A stretch of 40,849 bases of DNA, taken from the NCBI GenBank assembly GCA_905480485.1, contig CAJQQM010000021.1, positions 1-40,849 on the forward strand. Direction: 5' to 3'. The position numbers and the translations under genes were made by a program. This DNA comes from an uncultured Aureispira sp. GTDB taxonomy: Bacteria; Bacteroidota; Bacteroidia; Chitinophagales; Saprospiraceae. Positions within the stretch are counted from its first letter, which is position 1; each line of letters starts with the position of its first letter. The notes under the pieces are model-generated. The model did not search any database, was not told the DNA's origin, and saw only the letters and a program-made list of their open reading frames with translations. Shown here one piece after another: positions 17,301 to 25,711 of the stretch.

Positions 17301-17600
17301 TACAGCCCTATTCGGGCTGTCGAAAACACTTTAGCTGCTTTTACGGAATCAAGCGTGCAAGTTTATCCTTCGCCCGTAAATAAACGCCTACATGTAGTCT
17401 TGCCTAAATACTTAGAAAACCAGAAAGTGGGCTTAAAAATCGTGGATCTACAAGGAAAAACAATATGGTCAAAAGAACAGCAAACAAATGCAAGTGGCCT
17501 TGTTGAAATAAGCGATGTTGCGCAGCTCAATCCCGCGGTATATATTTTAGTAGTTCAAACTGCAGGACAACGAATATGCAGGAAATTCATCAAAAATTAA
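14322..17600 (+). CDS. Large surface/secreted protein with two LamG domains and type IX secretion sorting domain
   Basis: The 1092-residue protein has an N-terminal signal (hydrophobic LGILFVFLLPTSSLLAQ after a 20-residue lead). Residues about 40-155 look like a choice-of-anchor-D/HYDIN-type Ig-like domain (FTISNTGTSPLIISSIS). Two LamG/concanavalin-like domains start with the same phrase, GNALSLDGNDDYID at about 163 and GNMIVLDGTDDYID at about 530, each ending in an RLWS/RIWS DEVR-type motif (LDELRLWS, IDEVRIWS). The last 80 residues (from about 1012, VQVYPSPVNK, to the final basic KFIKN) are a type A type IX secretion C-terminal sorting domain. It is therefore exported across the outer membrane and attached or released there; carbohydrate or matrix binding is expected from LamG but unproven. 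A strong terminator follows. Confidence 0.92.
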   Translation: MLHFGSSDQHSPPLLKQFNNYLGILFVFLLPTSSLLAQATFNLTGKSLSISNGQSVTSVNDNTQFSNLAVCNGSIGHLFTISNTGTSPLIISSISSSLTAFSLGNIPSSINPGQNADFSLYFDPATIDTFRSTITIINNDLSQDPFSFEVEGLGIGPQTDIVRGNALSLDGNDDYIDCSTSLNAAINHQLECTLEAWFKIDDTMPEQVLFSNTATGIAEGLELRVQSGNIWLSYRDNNGSLNSSPLMAINADTWYHVAGIINADSIGLYLNGKFEYNSIVNTGILPSVHSFLIGSNNSLGTFNFGGSLDELRLWSDCRSNHELREKMHLNLTGCEDNLVAYYQCNASSGTILENNLGNNHPGNLLNGPQWQNSTINVGNDASASSNSETIASVPQGTSSQIFGQANVSMSIVQHSGIEDITISYQTFAPNSTIGSNGFINFDNTIWTINSSKQETLVADYIFSFPSNTFSYLTASKYALYWRPMNSPAEWTKIAIATAVTDNSVRFGKIGAIGQFMVVQESSNQTTEVRGNMIVLDGTDDYIDAGNHASLDLNDNFSLESWFKTSTISATEKVIMAKELSVYNEGYVLSVVNNDIQFYFPNMGQLSFTGVVQNEWHHVAVTFNYGTISLYLDGVEVASGFMEFINNSSENFYIGAAHLNNGGGSNHYFEGAIDEVRIWSSTRSQAQIRENMHLTLRGTESDLISYYQFNNDLAPGSSNGVIDAMNLNNATNYGMTSSNYRSSEVAVGGGQSDRITVAASGPNSYSLSNSDVELTFGTTTPDGEIVVYRIESEKPHGWNSIAGDVDNEYFIVENFGNNISFSTITDLSFNRIGYISEDDVALPQASSPLLLYKRGDNDYGPTWGNSRGAAAAATAGSCGSVQFDNNTNLTSFSQFVVVNVNNNSLLPLELIAFDAKRVDPRNIALNWTIAAKQLVQNFEIEVMYTGQASFSSLASVAHLTGAANKTDYNYSHPNSQLEVSYYRLKLIGLDGKLSYSPIRAVENTLAAFTESSVQVYPSPVNKRLHVVLPKYLENQKVGLKIVDLQGKTIWSKEQQTNASGLVEISDVAQLNPAVYILVVQTAGQRICRKFIKN

Positions 17601-17621
17601 GTAATAATTCTAAAATAAATC

Positions 17622-17654
17622 AAAACCGAAATCTTTAAAATTTCGGTTTTTTTT
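17622..17654 (+). terminator. Intrinsic terminator after the LamG protein gene
   Basis: AAAACCGAAAT (17622-17632) pairs with ATTTCGGTTTT (17640-17650) around CTTTAAA, followed by a run of eight T. Eleven perfect pairs, 21 bases after the stop codon. Confidence 0.85.
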
Positions 17655-17749
17655 ATTTTGCGATTTAACCTGTTTGAGCCGCAACAAAAGAATCTAGAAT
17701 CCTTCTTGAAATAAACCGCGTCAATACTGCTTTTTAGAATAAATTGTTC

Positions 17750-17757
17750 TAAATTTG
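17750..17757 (+). promoter_or_regulatory. Candidate -7 element TAAATTTG for glnS
   Basis: Exact TAnnTTTG match, predicted start near 17764 and about 40 bases before the ATG at 17803. No -33 element at normal spacing. Confidence 0.35.
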
Positions 17758-17802
17758 GCCTAGTAATTAGCGTAATATTTGTCAAAAAAAAGACAGCAAG
17801 AG

Positions 17803-19518
17803 ATGAACAAAATGTCCAACGAATCAGAAAAAGAATCCTTAAACTTTATCGAACATATTGTTGAAAAACACAACGAAAGTGGTCGATTCAATCAAAAAGT
17901 ATTAACAAGGTTCCCACCTGAACCAAACGGCTTTTTGCATATTGGCCACGCCAAAGCCATTTGTGTGAGCTTTGATTTGGCCCAAAAATATGGTGGACAA
18001 ACCAATCTTAGATTTGATGATACCAATCCAAGTACCGAAAAGACAGACTTTGTAGAAGCCATTAAGAAAGATATTCAATGGTTAGGCTTTGAGTGGGAAG
18101 ACCGTTTGTTTTTTACCTCAGATTATTTTCAGCAATTGTACGACTACGCAGTACAACTAATTAAAGCGGGCAAAGCCTACGTCGATTTTTCATCTCCCGA
18201 AACCATGGATTACGAAAAACGCTTGGGTAGAGAAAGTCGTTTTAGAGATTCAAGTCCTGCCCTCAATGAATATTTATTCGAACAAATGAAAACAGGTCGT
18301 TTTCCGGATGGGTTTTGTGCCCTACGACTCAAAATAGATATGAATGCTGATAATTGGCTGATGCGCGATCCGCTTATCTATAGAATAAAACACGAATCGC
18401 ATCACAATACAGGAAATGATTGGTGTGTTTATCCTATGTACGATTGGGCACATGGTTTGTCTGATTCGATTGAAGGCATTACGCATTCTCTTTGTTCCCT
18501 AGAGTTTGAGGTTCATCGGGAATTATACGATTGGTGCCTGGAAGAATTAGGCGTATACCAACCTCAACAAATAGAGTTTTCTAGACTCAACATGACCTAC
18601 ACGATTACTAGCAAACGTAAACTCAAAGATTTGATAGCCTCGAATATCGTTGAAGGCTGGGACGACCCGCGAATGCCTACAATCTCAGGCATGCGCCGCA
18701 GAGGTTATCCTGCCTTAGCCATCAAGAATTTTATACGTCGTGCCGGTGTTAGTAAGCGTGATCAGTACATCGATCTTTCATCCCTCGAAAATTGTGTTAG
18801 AGACGCGTTAAATCAGTCGGCCGCGCGGGTAATGGCGGTTTTAAACCCGCTTAAATTAATCATAAGCAACTACCCTGAAGATAAAGTAGAACAATTAAGC
18901 GTCATCAATAATCCCGAGGACGAAAGCATGGGAGCACGCAACGTGCCTTTTTCTAGAGAATTGTACATTGAGCAAGAAGATTTTGCTATAGAACCGCACA
19001 AAAAGTGGAGACGCTTAGCACCCGGGAGAGATGTTCGGTTCAAAGGAGCGTATATTCTACACTGTACAGGATTTAAAGCTAACGATGAAGGAGAGGTGGA
19101 AGAGGTGTATTGCACCTATTACGAAAACAGTAAATCTGGACAAGACGAAAGTGGCATCAAAGCCAAGGGAACCTTACATTGGGTGTCTATAGCTCAGGCA
19201 ATTCCTGCTGAGGTACGGATATACGATCGACTGTTTACCGACCCTAGCCCCGACAGCCACAAAGAAAGCTACAGAGACGAAAACGATAAAAAAAGAAAAA
19301 GGGCGGTCGATTACAAAACCTTTATTAACCCTGATTCTCTCAAGGTGGTAAACGGCTATACCGAACCTAGCCTTGTAGCAGAAAAGATTGGTCAGCAATT
19401 TCAGTTTATGAGATTGGGTTATTTTAGCGTTGACAAAGACAGTCTTCCCGAACATAGAGTCTTTAACCGTGTCGTTGCACTCAAAGATTCTTGGTCTAAA
19501 ATTCAAAATCGACGATAA
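17803..19518 (+). CDS. glnS: Glutaminyl-tRNA synthetase
   Basis: A class I aminoacyl-tRNA synthetase that charges tRNA-Gln. The HIGH motif is present in RFPPEPNGFLHIGHAKAI, the KMSKS loop as TSKRKL, and the GlnRS-type segments LRFDDTNPSTEK and MYDWAHGLSDSIEGITHSLCSLEF lie in the right order, followed by the two beta-barrel anticodon-binding domains (ARNVPFSRELYIEQEDF onward). These features separate it from GluRS. I chose the ATG at 17803; the ATG at 17812 is equally possible, and a TTG at 17779 seems unlikely. The stop TAA (17516+2000, i.e. 19516-19518) directly abuts the stop of the convergent TPR gene, leaving no room for a terminator between them. Confidence 0.95.
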   Translation: MNKMSNESEKESLNFIEHIVEKHNESGRFNQKVLTRFPPEPNGFLHIGHAKAICVSFDLAQKYGGQTNLRFDDTNPSTEKTDFVEAIKKDIQWLGFEWEDRLFFTSDYFQQLYDYAVQLIKAGKAYVDFSSPETMDYEKRLGRESRFRDSSPALNEYLFEQMKTGRFPDGFCALRLKIDMNADNWLMRDPLIYRIKHESHHNTGNDWCVYPMYDWAHGLSDSIEGITHSLCSLEFEVHRELYDWCLEELGVYQPQQIEFSRLNMTYTITSKRKLKDLIASNIVEGWDDPRMPTISGMRRRGYPALAIKNFIRRAGVSKRDQYIDLSSLENCVRDALNQSAARVMAVLNPLKLIISNYPEDKVEQLSVINNPEDESMGARNVPFSRELYIEQEDFAIEPHKKWRRLAPGRDVRFKGAYILHCTGFKANDEGEVEEVYCTYYENSKSGQDESGIKAKGTLHWVSIAQAIPAEVRIYDRLFTDPSPDSHKESYRDENDKKRKRAVDYKTFINPDSLKVVNGYTEPSLVAEKIGQQFQFMRLGYFSVDKDSLPEHRVFNRVVALKDSWSKIQNRR

Positions 19519-20049
19519 TCAAGGAACCCTTTTTTTTAATTGAAGGGCTTCTTTAAAATAAGCACCCCTTTCTTGAATGATTCTATCAAGCAAAGGCCAA
19601 GCCTTAGCTGCTTCTTCTCTCTGTATGTAAATAAGCGACAACATCCAGGCTGCATCTAAACGAAAGCGGCTATCGGGTTGCTCAAAAAAAGTTTGTAAAA
19701 GATCAAACGCGGCATCGTAATCATCTAATCGCAAAAGCACGATTGCCTGATTGAACAAAAGGTAATCATTGCCAGGGTCTTTGTCTAAGCGGTCTTGAAT
19801 TGCAAGTAACACCCCATGAAAATCATCTCGTTCAAAGCTTGTTTTCAGGCTTATTACGAATGAAGATTGCCCTGAAATTGCGCTTGAACTATCTTGAAAC
19901 TGAAGCCCCCTTTGCTGTCGTATTTGTAGTTCTAATGACTGAAGATACAACTGTACTTGGTTTTGTAATTTAGTTGATTGATAATACAAAAAACTACACC
20001 ACAGAAGTAGACTACAACTAATTCCAGCAATCAAAATAGATTTATACAT
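19519..20049 (-). CDS. Membrane-anchored protein with TPR-like repeats
   Basis: The 176-residue protein has one N-terminal hydrophobic segment (residues 4-23) followed by a helical linker and, from about residue 85, TPR-like helix pairs (DYLLFNQAIVLLRLDDYDAAFDLLQTFF, then a second pair ending in AKAWPLLDRII). It probably sits in the inner membrane with the repeats in the periplasm, acting as a protein-binding module, but the partner is unknown. Its stop codon touches the glnS stop with no bases between. Its upstream region (20050-20216) is shared with the divergent DUF5686-like gene and shows no exact TAnnTTTG element. Confidence 0.75.
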   Translation of the reverse strand: MYKSILIAGISCSLLLWCSFLYYQSTKLQNQVQLYLQSLELQIRQQRGLQFQDSSSAISGQSSFVISLKTSFERDDFHGVLLAIQDRLDKDPGNDYLLFNQAIVLLRLDDYDAAFDLLQTFFEQPDSRFRLDAAWMLSLIYIQREEAAKAWPLLDRIIQERGAYFKEALQLKKRVP

Positions 20050-20216
20050 TATTTCTTTTATTAACAGGTCTAAATTGCTATATTAAAGGCAATAAATATC
20101 CGTATTAGTCCGCATTTTATTTAAGATACTTTTCCAAAAGTTAACACAATTAATCCAAAAAATAAAAAGTGAGAACCAGAACACTTAAACACTTCCCAAA
20201 AACAACATAGTAGCGC

Positions 20217-22784
20217 GTGTACATAAACTATTTCCTTCCTTTTGTTTTGATAATATGCTGTCATTTTGGTGGAATCGCTCAAACGATTTTAATAAGTGGT
20301 CAAATAATCGATGATGACACTGAAGAAGCCATGCCATTTTGTGGCGTATATATTTGGGGCACAAGTACGGGCGTCTTGACCGATATTGATGGCTTTTATC
20401 AAATCGAATTGGACCCTAATTCTGGGGATTCATTAGCCACCAATTCACTTGGCTACGATCCGCTAATAAAAAAAGTAGACCTAAGCCTAAACAAACAAGT
20501 TATTAATTTCAGGTTGCGTTCAAGTTCGCTCGAATTAGGCGTTGATGTCGTCGTTATGGCTGGAGAAAACCCAGCCAATGAAATTATACGACAAATAAAC
20601 AAAAATAAAAAAAAGAACGACTTGAAGCATTGTACTGATTCGTATAGTGCTGAAATCTACTCTAAAGTAGAACTAGACTTGGTGAATATAACCGCTGAAA
20701 TGAAAGATATGAAGCTGTTTAAAAAGCTTCAGTTTATATTTGACAACATCGATACTGTATCCGATGTAAAACCCTTTCTTCCTGCTTATGTCGCCGAGAA
20801 AATCTACGATTCTTATTCTGTCAAAGGCTTAGAACGCAAAGATATTATAAAAGCACAACGTGTTAGTGGTGTCAAAAACCAAACGATTATTGAGTTTATT
20901 GGCAGTATGAACGGTGAATACAACATCTATAATAATACCATACGTCTCTTGGGCAAAGAGTTTATAAGCCCCTTTTCTGCCAACGGACTTGGCTATTATA
21001 AATATTATATAATGGATAGCACTATGCTCAAGGGCAAATGGTGTTACAAACTTAAGTTTAAACCAAAAGATAAAACAGGAAATACCTTTTATGGTGACTT
21101 TTGGGTTAGTATGACTGATTATGCCTTACTAATCGTCAATATGCGTATGAATCCGGAAGCCAATGTCAACTTGGTCAATCGGATTATTATTTATCAAGAA
21201 TACGACCCTTACAAAGAAACTTATTGGTTGCCCAAAAAGCAAAAAACAATCATTGATTTTGCAACGACCAAAAAAGAAAATGGTTTGGGTATTATTGGTC
21301 GTAAAACAATCTCTTACAAAGATTTCGAGCTCAACTTAGAACAATCTTCCGAAGTATATAAGTCTTTAGACCCCGAAGACGTCAACTACGATCAACTCGA
21401 ACAATCAGATACGTTTTGGCAAGCGAACCGACACGAATCACTCAGTAAAAATGAAGCCGGGGTGTACAAAATGGTCGACAGTGTACAGAACATACCTATC
21501 TTCAAAACACTCGGTGAAATTGTTCAAATTATTGTGGGAGGGTACAAAGTACTTGGCCCTATCAAAATAGGCCCTTATTCTAATTTATTCACCTGGAACG
21601 ACGTAGAAGGTGTACGGTTGAGTTTTGGGCTTGGAACAAGTAATAAATTAAGCAAAAAATTTCAGCTTTATGGCTATGCAGGCTATGGTTTTGCAGACAA
21701 ACGTTGGAAATACGGTGGCAACCTGCAATACGTTTTTAATCGCTACAGAAGGTCGGCTATAGGCCTCAGCTATGTCAATGATGCTACTTTTGAAAACAGG
21801 AATTCTGAGGAACGCAAAACACAAAGCTTATTTGCTGGTTTTTTGCGAAGAGCGATTCCTCAAAAAATGATGTATGTACAAGAGGGTAAGTTTTGGTTCA
21901 AACACAGCTGGAAAAAAGGCTTTTCAAACAAAATAGCCATTTTGCACCGGCGCATCAATCCGGTAGGCTATCAAAGCAGCACACAAGGGGGCTTAAATTT
22001 TAAATTTCTGATGCCGCAGGAAGGTAAATCCAATACAAGAGATACCATTTCTCAAATCAGGAGTACTGAAGTTGTCTTAAAAGCTAGATTTGCCTATAAA
22101 GAACGCCTAATATCCGGACCGTTTAGAGACTTCAGTCTAGGTTCGAAGTTCCCTATTATCGACCTAAGCTACACCCTTGGAATACAAGGTGTTTTAGGTG
22201 CTCAGTTTCGTTTTCATAAGATACGTCTAGGCATAAAACATTGGTTTTATGTAAGCCCTGTAGGCTGGATTGAATACCAAATAGAAGCAGGTAAAATTTT
22301 TGGTACGCTGCCCTATTTATTGTTAGAGTCGCATCCAGGTAACGAAGCTTACTTTTACAACAAAACATCCTTTAATAGCATGAACAGTTTTGAGTTTGTG
22401 AGTGATTTTTTTGTACATGCTCGTGTCGAACATCATTGGGATGGCTTCTTATTGAATCGAATTCCATTTATACGTAAATGGTTGAAATGGAGAATGGTTA
22501 CTGCTGTACGGGCAGCTTGGGGTACTTTATCTGCTAAAAACCAAGAAGCCAACAGACTCAACCATTATGATCGTTCTATTAAGACATCCAAAGACCGTAC
22601 AGCCCCATTTAATGAAGGCCCTTTTTATGGAAGCTTTGACAAAGGGCCTTATGTTGAACTTAGCGCAGGTATTGAAAATATTTTTCAATTTATTCGAGTA
22701 GATGCTCTTTGGCGCTTACGATACTTAGACAACAGAGATGCCCAACTATTCTCCGTTCGAGTTACCTTAAACTTTTCGTTTTAA
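20217..22784 (+). CDS. DUF5686-like outer-membrane protein with carboxypeptidase-regulatory N-terminal domain
   Basis: The 855-residue protein has a signal peptide (residues 1-21), a carboxypeptidase-D-regulatory-like beta-sandwich (ILISGQIIDDDTEEAMPF to about 105, with GVLTDIDGFYQIEL), a middle region of the DUF5686 type (residues 120-410), and a C-terminal half of alternating aromatic strands ending in VTLNFSF, as expected for an outer-membrane barrel with terminal Phe. The start is GTG at 20217: an in-frame TAG at 20211 lies two codons before it, and any later start would cut the signal peptide. The function of this Bacteroidota family is not established; a role in outer-membrane handling or transport is inferred from architecture. 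Confidence 0.85.
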   Translation: MYINYFLPFVLIICCHFGGIAQTILISGQIIDDDTEEAMPFCGVYIWGTSTGVLTDIDGFYQIELDPNSGDSLATNSLGYDPLIKKVDLSLNKQVINFRLRSSSLELGVDVVVMAGENPANEIIRQINKNKKKNDLKHCTDSYSAEIYSKVELDLVNITAEMKDMKLFKKLQFIFDNIDTVSDVKPFLPAYVAEKIYDSYSVKGLERKDIIKAQRVSGVKNQTIIEFIGSMNGEYNIYNNTIRLLGKEFISPFSANGLGYYKYYIMDSTMLKGKWCYKLKFKPKDKTGNTFYGDFWVSMTDYALLIVNMRMNPEANVNLVNRIIIYQEYDPYKETYWLPKKQKTIIDFATTKKENGLGIIGRKTISYKDFELNLEQSSEVYKSLDPEDVNYDQLEQSDTFWQANRHESLSKNEAGVYKMVDSVQNIPIFKTLGEIVQIIVGGYKVLGPIKIGPYSNLFTWNDVEGVRLSFGLGTSNKLSKKFQLYGYAGYGFADKRWKYGGNLQYVFNRYRRSAIGLSYVNDATFENRNSEERKTQSLFAGFLRRAIPQKMMYVQEGKFWFKHSWKKGFSNKIAILHRRINPVGYQSSTQGGLNFKFLMPQEGKSNTRDTISQIRSTEVVLKARFAYKERLISGPFRDFSLGSKFPIIDLSYTLGIQGVLGAQFRFHKIRLGIKHWFYVSPVGWIEYQIEAGKIFGTLPYLLLESHPGNEAYFYNKTSFNSMNSFEFVSDFFVHARVEHHWDGFLLNRIPFIRKWLKWRMVTAVRAAWGTLSAKNQEANRLNHYDRSIKTSKDRTAPFNEGPFYGSFDKGPYVELSAGIENIFQFIRVDALWRLRYLDNRDAQLFSVRVTLNFSF

Positions 22785-22916
22785 TCCGACATTCCAATTA
22801 ATTAAACTATTTTCCTGAGGCCTTGAAATAGTCCACAACTTTTCAAAAATGCCTAATTTTAGTTTTTATCCCCTAAAAATACGCCAATTAAAAGGCGCTG
22901 TTTTAGATAGTTTATG

Positions 22917-22924
22917 TATTTTTG
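22917..22924 (+). promoter_or_regulatory. Candidate -7 element TATTTTTG for the leucine-rich-repeat gene
   Basis: Exact TAnnTTTG match, predicted start near 22931, about 50 bases before the ATG at 22982. No -33 TTTG at standard spacing. Confidence 0.35.
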
Positions 22925-22981
22925 AACGTAATAAATTAAATACAATTACTACATCATAGTATTTTTAAAATAAATGAATCT

Positions 22982-24691
22982 ATGCGTTTTTTTTGCTTGC
23001 TCCCCGCTTTGCTTTTGTTACAGATATCTTTTAGTCAGGACCAATTTACGCAGCTTACAGACCCTGTCTTTGAACAAAAGTTGATTGATTTGAAAATTGA
23101 CCAATCTGCTATTTTAGATGGTAAAATTTTGAACGCTGATGCACAAAAAGTACAACGGCTTGATTTATCAAACACTAAAGATGCCGCCTACACCTCATTT
23201 ATTACAAGCCTGAAAGGAATTGAGGCGTTCACTGAATTAGAGTATTTAGATTGTTCTAACAACCGTCTAGGGCTGCTTCAGCTTGAAGCTAACCTGCAAC
23301 TCAAAGAACTATTTTGTTCTAATAACCATTTTAGTAAGCTTGATGTCCGTGCCTTGAAAAACTTAGAAACATTCTATTGTTTTCACAACAAACTAGAAAA
23401 ACTTAATCTCGACAACAACCATAAGCTCAAGGAACTTAATTGTGCTGAAAATCAACTACTAGAACTTGTACTACCCTCCACTTCTCCCCTACACAGCTTG
23501 GTAGCATCTAACAATCATTTGCATCATTTGGATTTGAAAAACAATACTAAAATTCAAAAAATAAGTGTTGATTATAACGATTTAGAAACTATTGTACTCG
23601 GAAATGCCGCTACTTTAAAGTGGCTAGATTGTCATCATAACCATCTAAAAAAATTACAAATTGATGCCTGTACCGCCTTAGTGGAACTCAATTGCCGTTC
23701 GAACGACTTGCGGCATCTAAACATCGACCAAAACATTGCCCTTAAACATTTGTTTTGTGGTAGAAATAAATTGGTAGACCTACACTTAGGGGCCAATAAA
23801 CAACTCATTGATATACACTGCAACGAAAACAACATCAAACATTTAGACCTCAGAAAAGCAGAAAAATTAAGTCAACTTGTCTGCAACAAAAACCACTTAC
23901 TTGACTTGGATGTATCGACCAATAGCTATTTAAATTATCTGAGCTGCTATAGCAACAAAATCAAAAAATTAAACCTATCTAATAATATTAAACTTGAATA
24001 CCTAAACCTAGAACACAACCATCTTTATGAATTAGATATCCGATCGTTAAATCAACTAAAAAATATATATCTTTCGGACAACCACCTACACGAACTCCTA
24101 CTTGGAAAGCATCATCAATTACAACTTTTAACCTGTACCGACAACAAATTAACCGTCTTGACAATCCTTGATTGCCCGTCGTTAAAACACCTAAGTTGTA
24201 ATGACAATCACTTACATACGCTAAATACCTCAGGGGCAACAAAACTAAAAACAATCAATTGTAACCACAACCAACTCCCTGAACTATCTTTGAAATTTAA
24301 TGTTGCACTCACAAAACTGATATGTTCCAAAAACCATCTTAAGGATTTAGATTTAAAATCCAATTTGCAACTTGAAAAAATTTACTGTGATTCCAATCAG
24401 CTCAAAAAACTAGACGTTCAGAACAATCATCATTTATGGTCCTTGGTCTGCACCCACAATCAGATCAATCGTTTGGAATTGGGAATCAACACCAACCTAC
24501 GCGTCCTCCGCTGTGCGACCAACAAACTTAGCGCATTAGACCTGAGTACGCTTCCTAAAGTTTCGCTATTAGACAGCCACAACAATCCTAAACTGGATAA
24601 AATCTGTGTGCACAAAAACATTAAAATGAAATATATACCTCTAAAATGGAAGAAGGATAAGCATGCTGTTTATCATCACTGTACGCAATAA
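22982..24691 (+). CDS. Exported leucine-rich-repeat protein with cysteine ladder
   Basis: The 569-residue protein begins with a signal peptide (MRFFCLLPALLLLQISFSQ). From about residue 85 to 545 it is built of roughly 22 leucine-rich repeats with a strict period of about 21 residues and the pattern LxxLxCxxNxLxxLDLxxN. In about 17 of them the residue two before the loop is Cys (LDCSNN, LFCSNN, LNCAEN, LSCYSN, LRCATN), forming a stacked cysteine ladder like that of CC-type repeat proteins. His is unusually frequent. There is no type IX sorting domain, lipobox or membrane anchor, so the mature protein is periplasmic or released by another route. Binding of proteins or sugars is typical for the fold; the ligand is unknown. 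Confidence 0.9.
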   Translation: MRFFCLLPALLLLQISFSQDQFTQLTDPVFEQKLIDLKIDQSAILDGKILNADAQKVQRLDLSNTKDAAYTSFITSLKGIEAFTELEYLDCSNNRLGLLQLEANLQLKELFCSNNHFSKLDVRALKNLETFYCFHNKLEKLNLDNNHKLKELNCAENQLLELVLPSTSPLHSLVASNNHLHHLDLKNNTKIQKISVDYNDLETIVLGNAATLKWLDCHHNHLKKLQIDACTALVELNCRSNDLRHLNIDQNIALKHLFCGRNKLVDLHLGANKQLIDIHCNENNIKHLDLRKAEKLSQLVCNKNHLLDLDVSTNSYLNYLSCYSNKIKKLNLSNNIKLEYLNLEHNHLYELDIRSLNQLKNIYLSDNHLHELLLGKHHQLQLLTCTDNKLTVLTILDCPSLKHLSCNDNHLHTLNTSGATKLKTINCNHNQLPELSLKFNVALTKLICSKNHLKDLDLKSNLQLEKIYCDSNQLKKLDVQNNHHLWSLVCTHNQINRLELGINTNLRVLRCATNKLSALDLSTLPKVSLLDSHNNPKLDKICVHKNIKMKYIPLKWKKDKHAVYHHCTQ

Positions 24692-24805
24692 AATCACCTA
24701 ACAATTTTTGCAATCTATTTAATTGGATATCTGTTTTTAGAATTAGGAATTCTCTAAAAAAAAACTTAGATTGAACTACGAAAATGGACAAAAAAATCGA
24801 GTATT

Positions 24806-25594
24806 ATGGCTAAAAGAATCAAAGCATCCAAGCAAAAAAAAGAAGCTGAAGCGGAAGAAAATAAAATTTCTATCAATAACATATATGAATCAAGGGAAGC
24901 CGATGAAGTAGTATCGGTCAATAATCAACTCGAACAAGAAACATCGAATGAATCAATGGACGAAGCGGAAATGATTGAGGCCTACCACCTAGAGGAGAAA
25001 GGATTCGAATCAAGTACAGAAACTGCTTTGCTTAACACAAAAAACGAAACACCTGAAGAAACTACAGCAAAAGAAGTAGACCCGATTGAGCTAAGCCAAC
25101 AACTAGCTGAAGAAAACGCTAAAAAGCAGGGCTTAAATTTGCCCGCCCCTCAACAAAAGAGAGACCCTAAAAAAGATAAAGACCCCATTGAAGGCGAAGA
25201 TTTGGGACTACAAGAAAACGATTTTTTGCTTTCGCGAAAAGTAAATCAATCGGATCTTGAAATGCACGCTAGTGTTAACGAAGAAGCACTTTTAGGCTCT
25301 AACGAACGTAAACCAAAAGATTTTCTGAATGTTTTTCGCAGAGGCCCTAGTACTAAAGAACAACCCAAAGTAGATACTACTGCTGCTATCGAAAACAATG
25401 CAATTGTACAAAAAGAAGTAGCTGCTAAGCAACTTTTACGCAACTACCACAGCAAAGACAACACCGAAAAAAACAATGCCTTAAATATTTTTAAAGAGTT
25501 GAAGCTGACCGAAGAAATGATACAAGAAATTAAAGAAGATAGAGGGGCACACAAAAATCAAAATTTAATCGAAACAATTAGAGAATTACTCTAA
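24806..25594 (+). CDS. Unknown acidic, largely disordered cytosolic protein
   Basis: I do not recognise a family. The 262-residue protein is very rich in Glu, Lys, Asn and Gln with no signal peptide or membrane segment. Residues 1-160 look disordered; the last 60 residues (AAKQLLRNYHSKDN onward to IRELL) look like a short helical domain. It starts with a basic segment (AKRIKASKQKK). It is 117 bases upstream of tatC in the same direction and may be transcribed with it, but nothing in it points to protein export. Confidence 0.7.
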   Translation: MAKRIKASKQKKEAEAEENKISINNIYESREADEVVSVNNQLEQETSNESMDEAEMIEAYHLEEKGFESSTETALLNTKNETPEETTAKEVDPIELSQQLAEENAKKQGLNLPAPQQKRDPKKDKDPIEGEDLGLQENDFLLSRKVNQSDLEMHASVNEEALLGSNERKPKDFLNVFRRGPSTKEQPKVDTTAAIENNAIVQKEVAAKQLLRNYHSKDNTEKNNALNIFKELKLTEEMIQEIKEDRGAHKNQNLIETIRELL

Positions 25595-25711
25595 ATGCAG
25601 CGTTAATTTTTAATTTGAAGCATTGTAAAATAACGCTAAGCACAATTTTAAAGCTATTTTTTTGTACTTTTACGAACCTAGTCTAAGACACTTAAAAAGT
25701 ACAACTAAACA

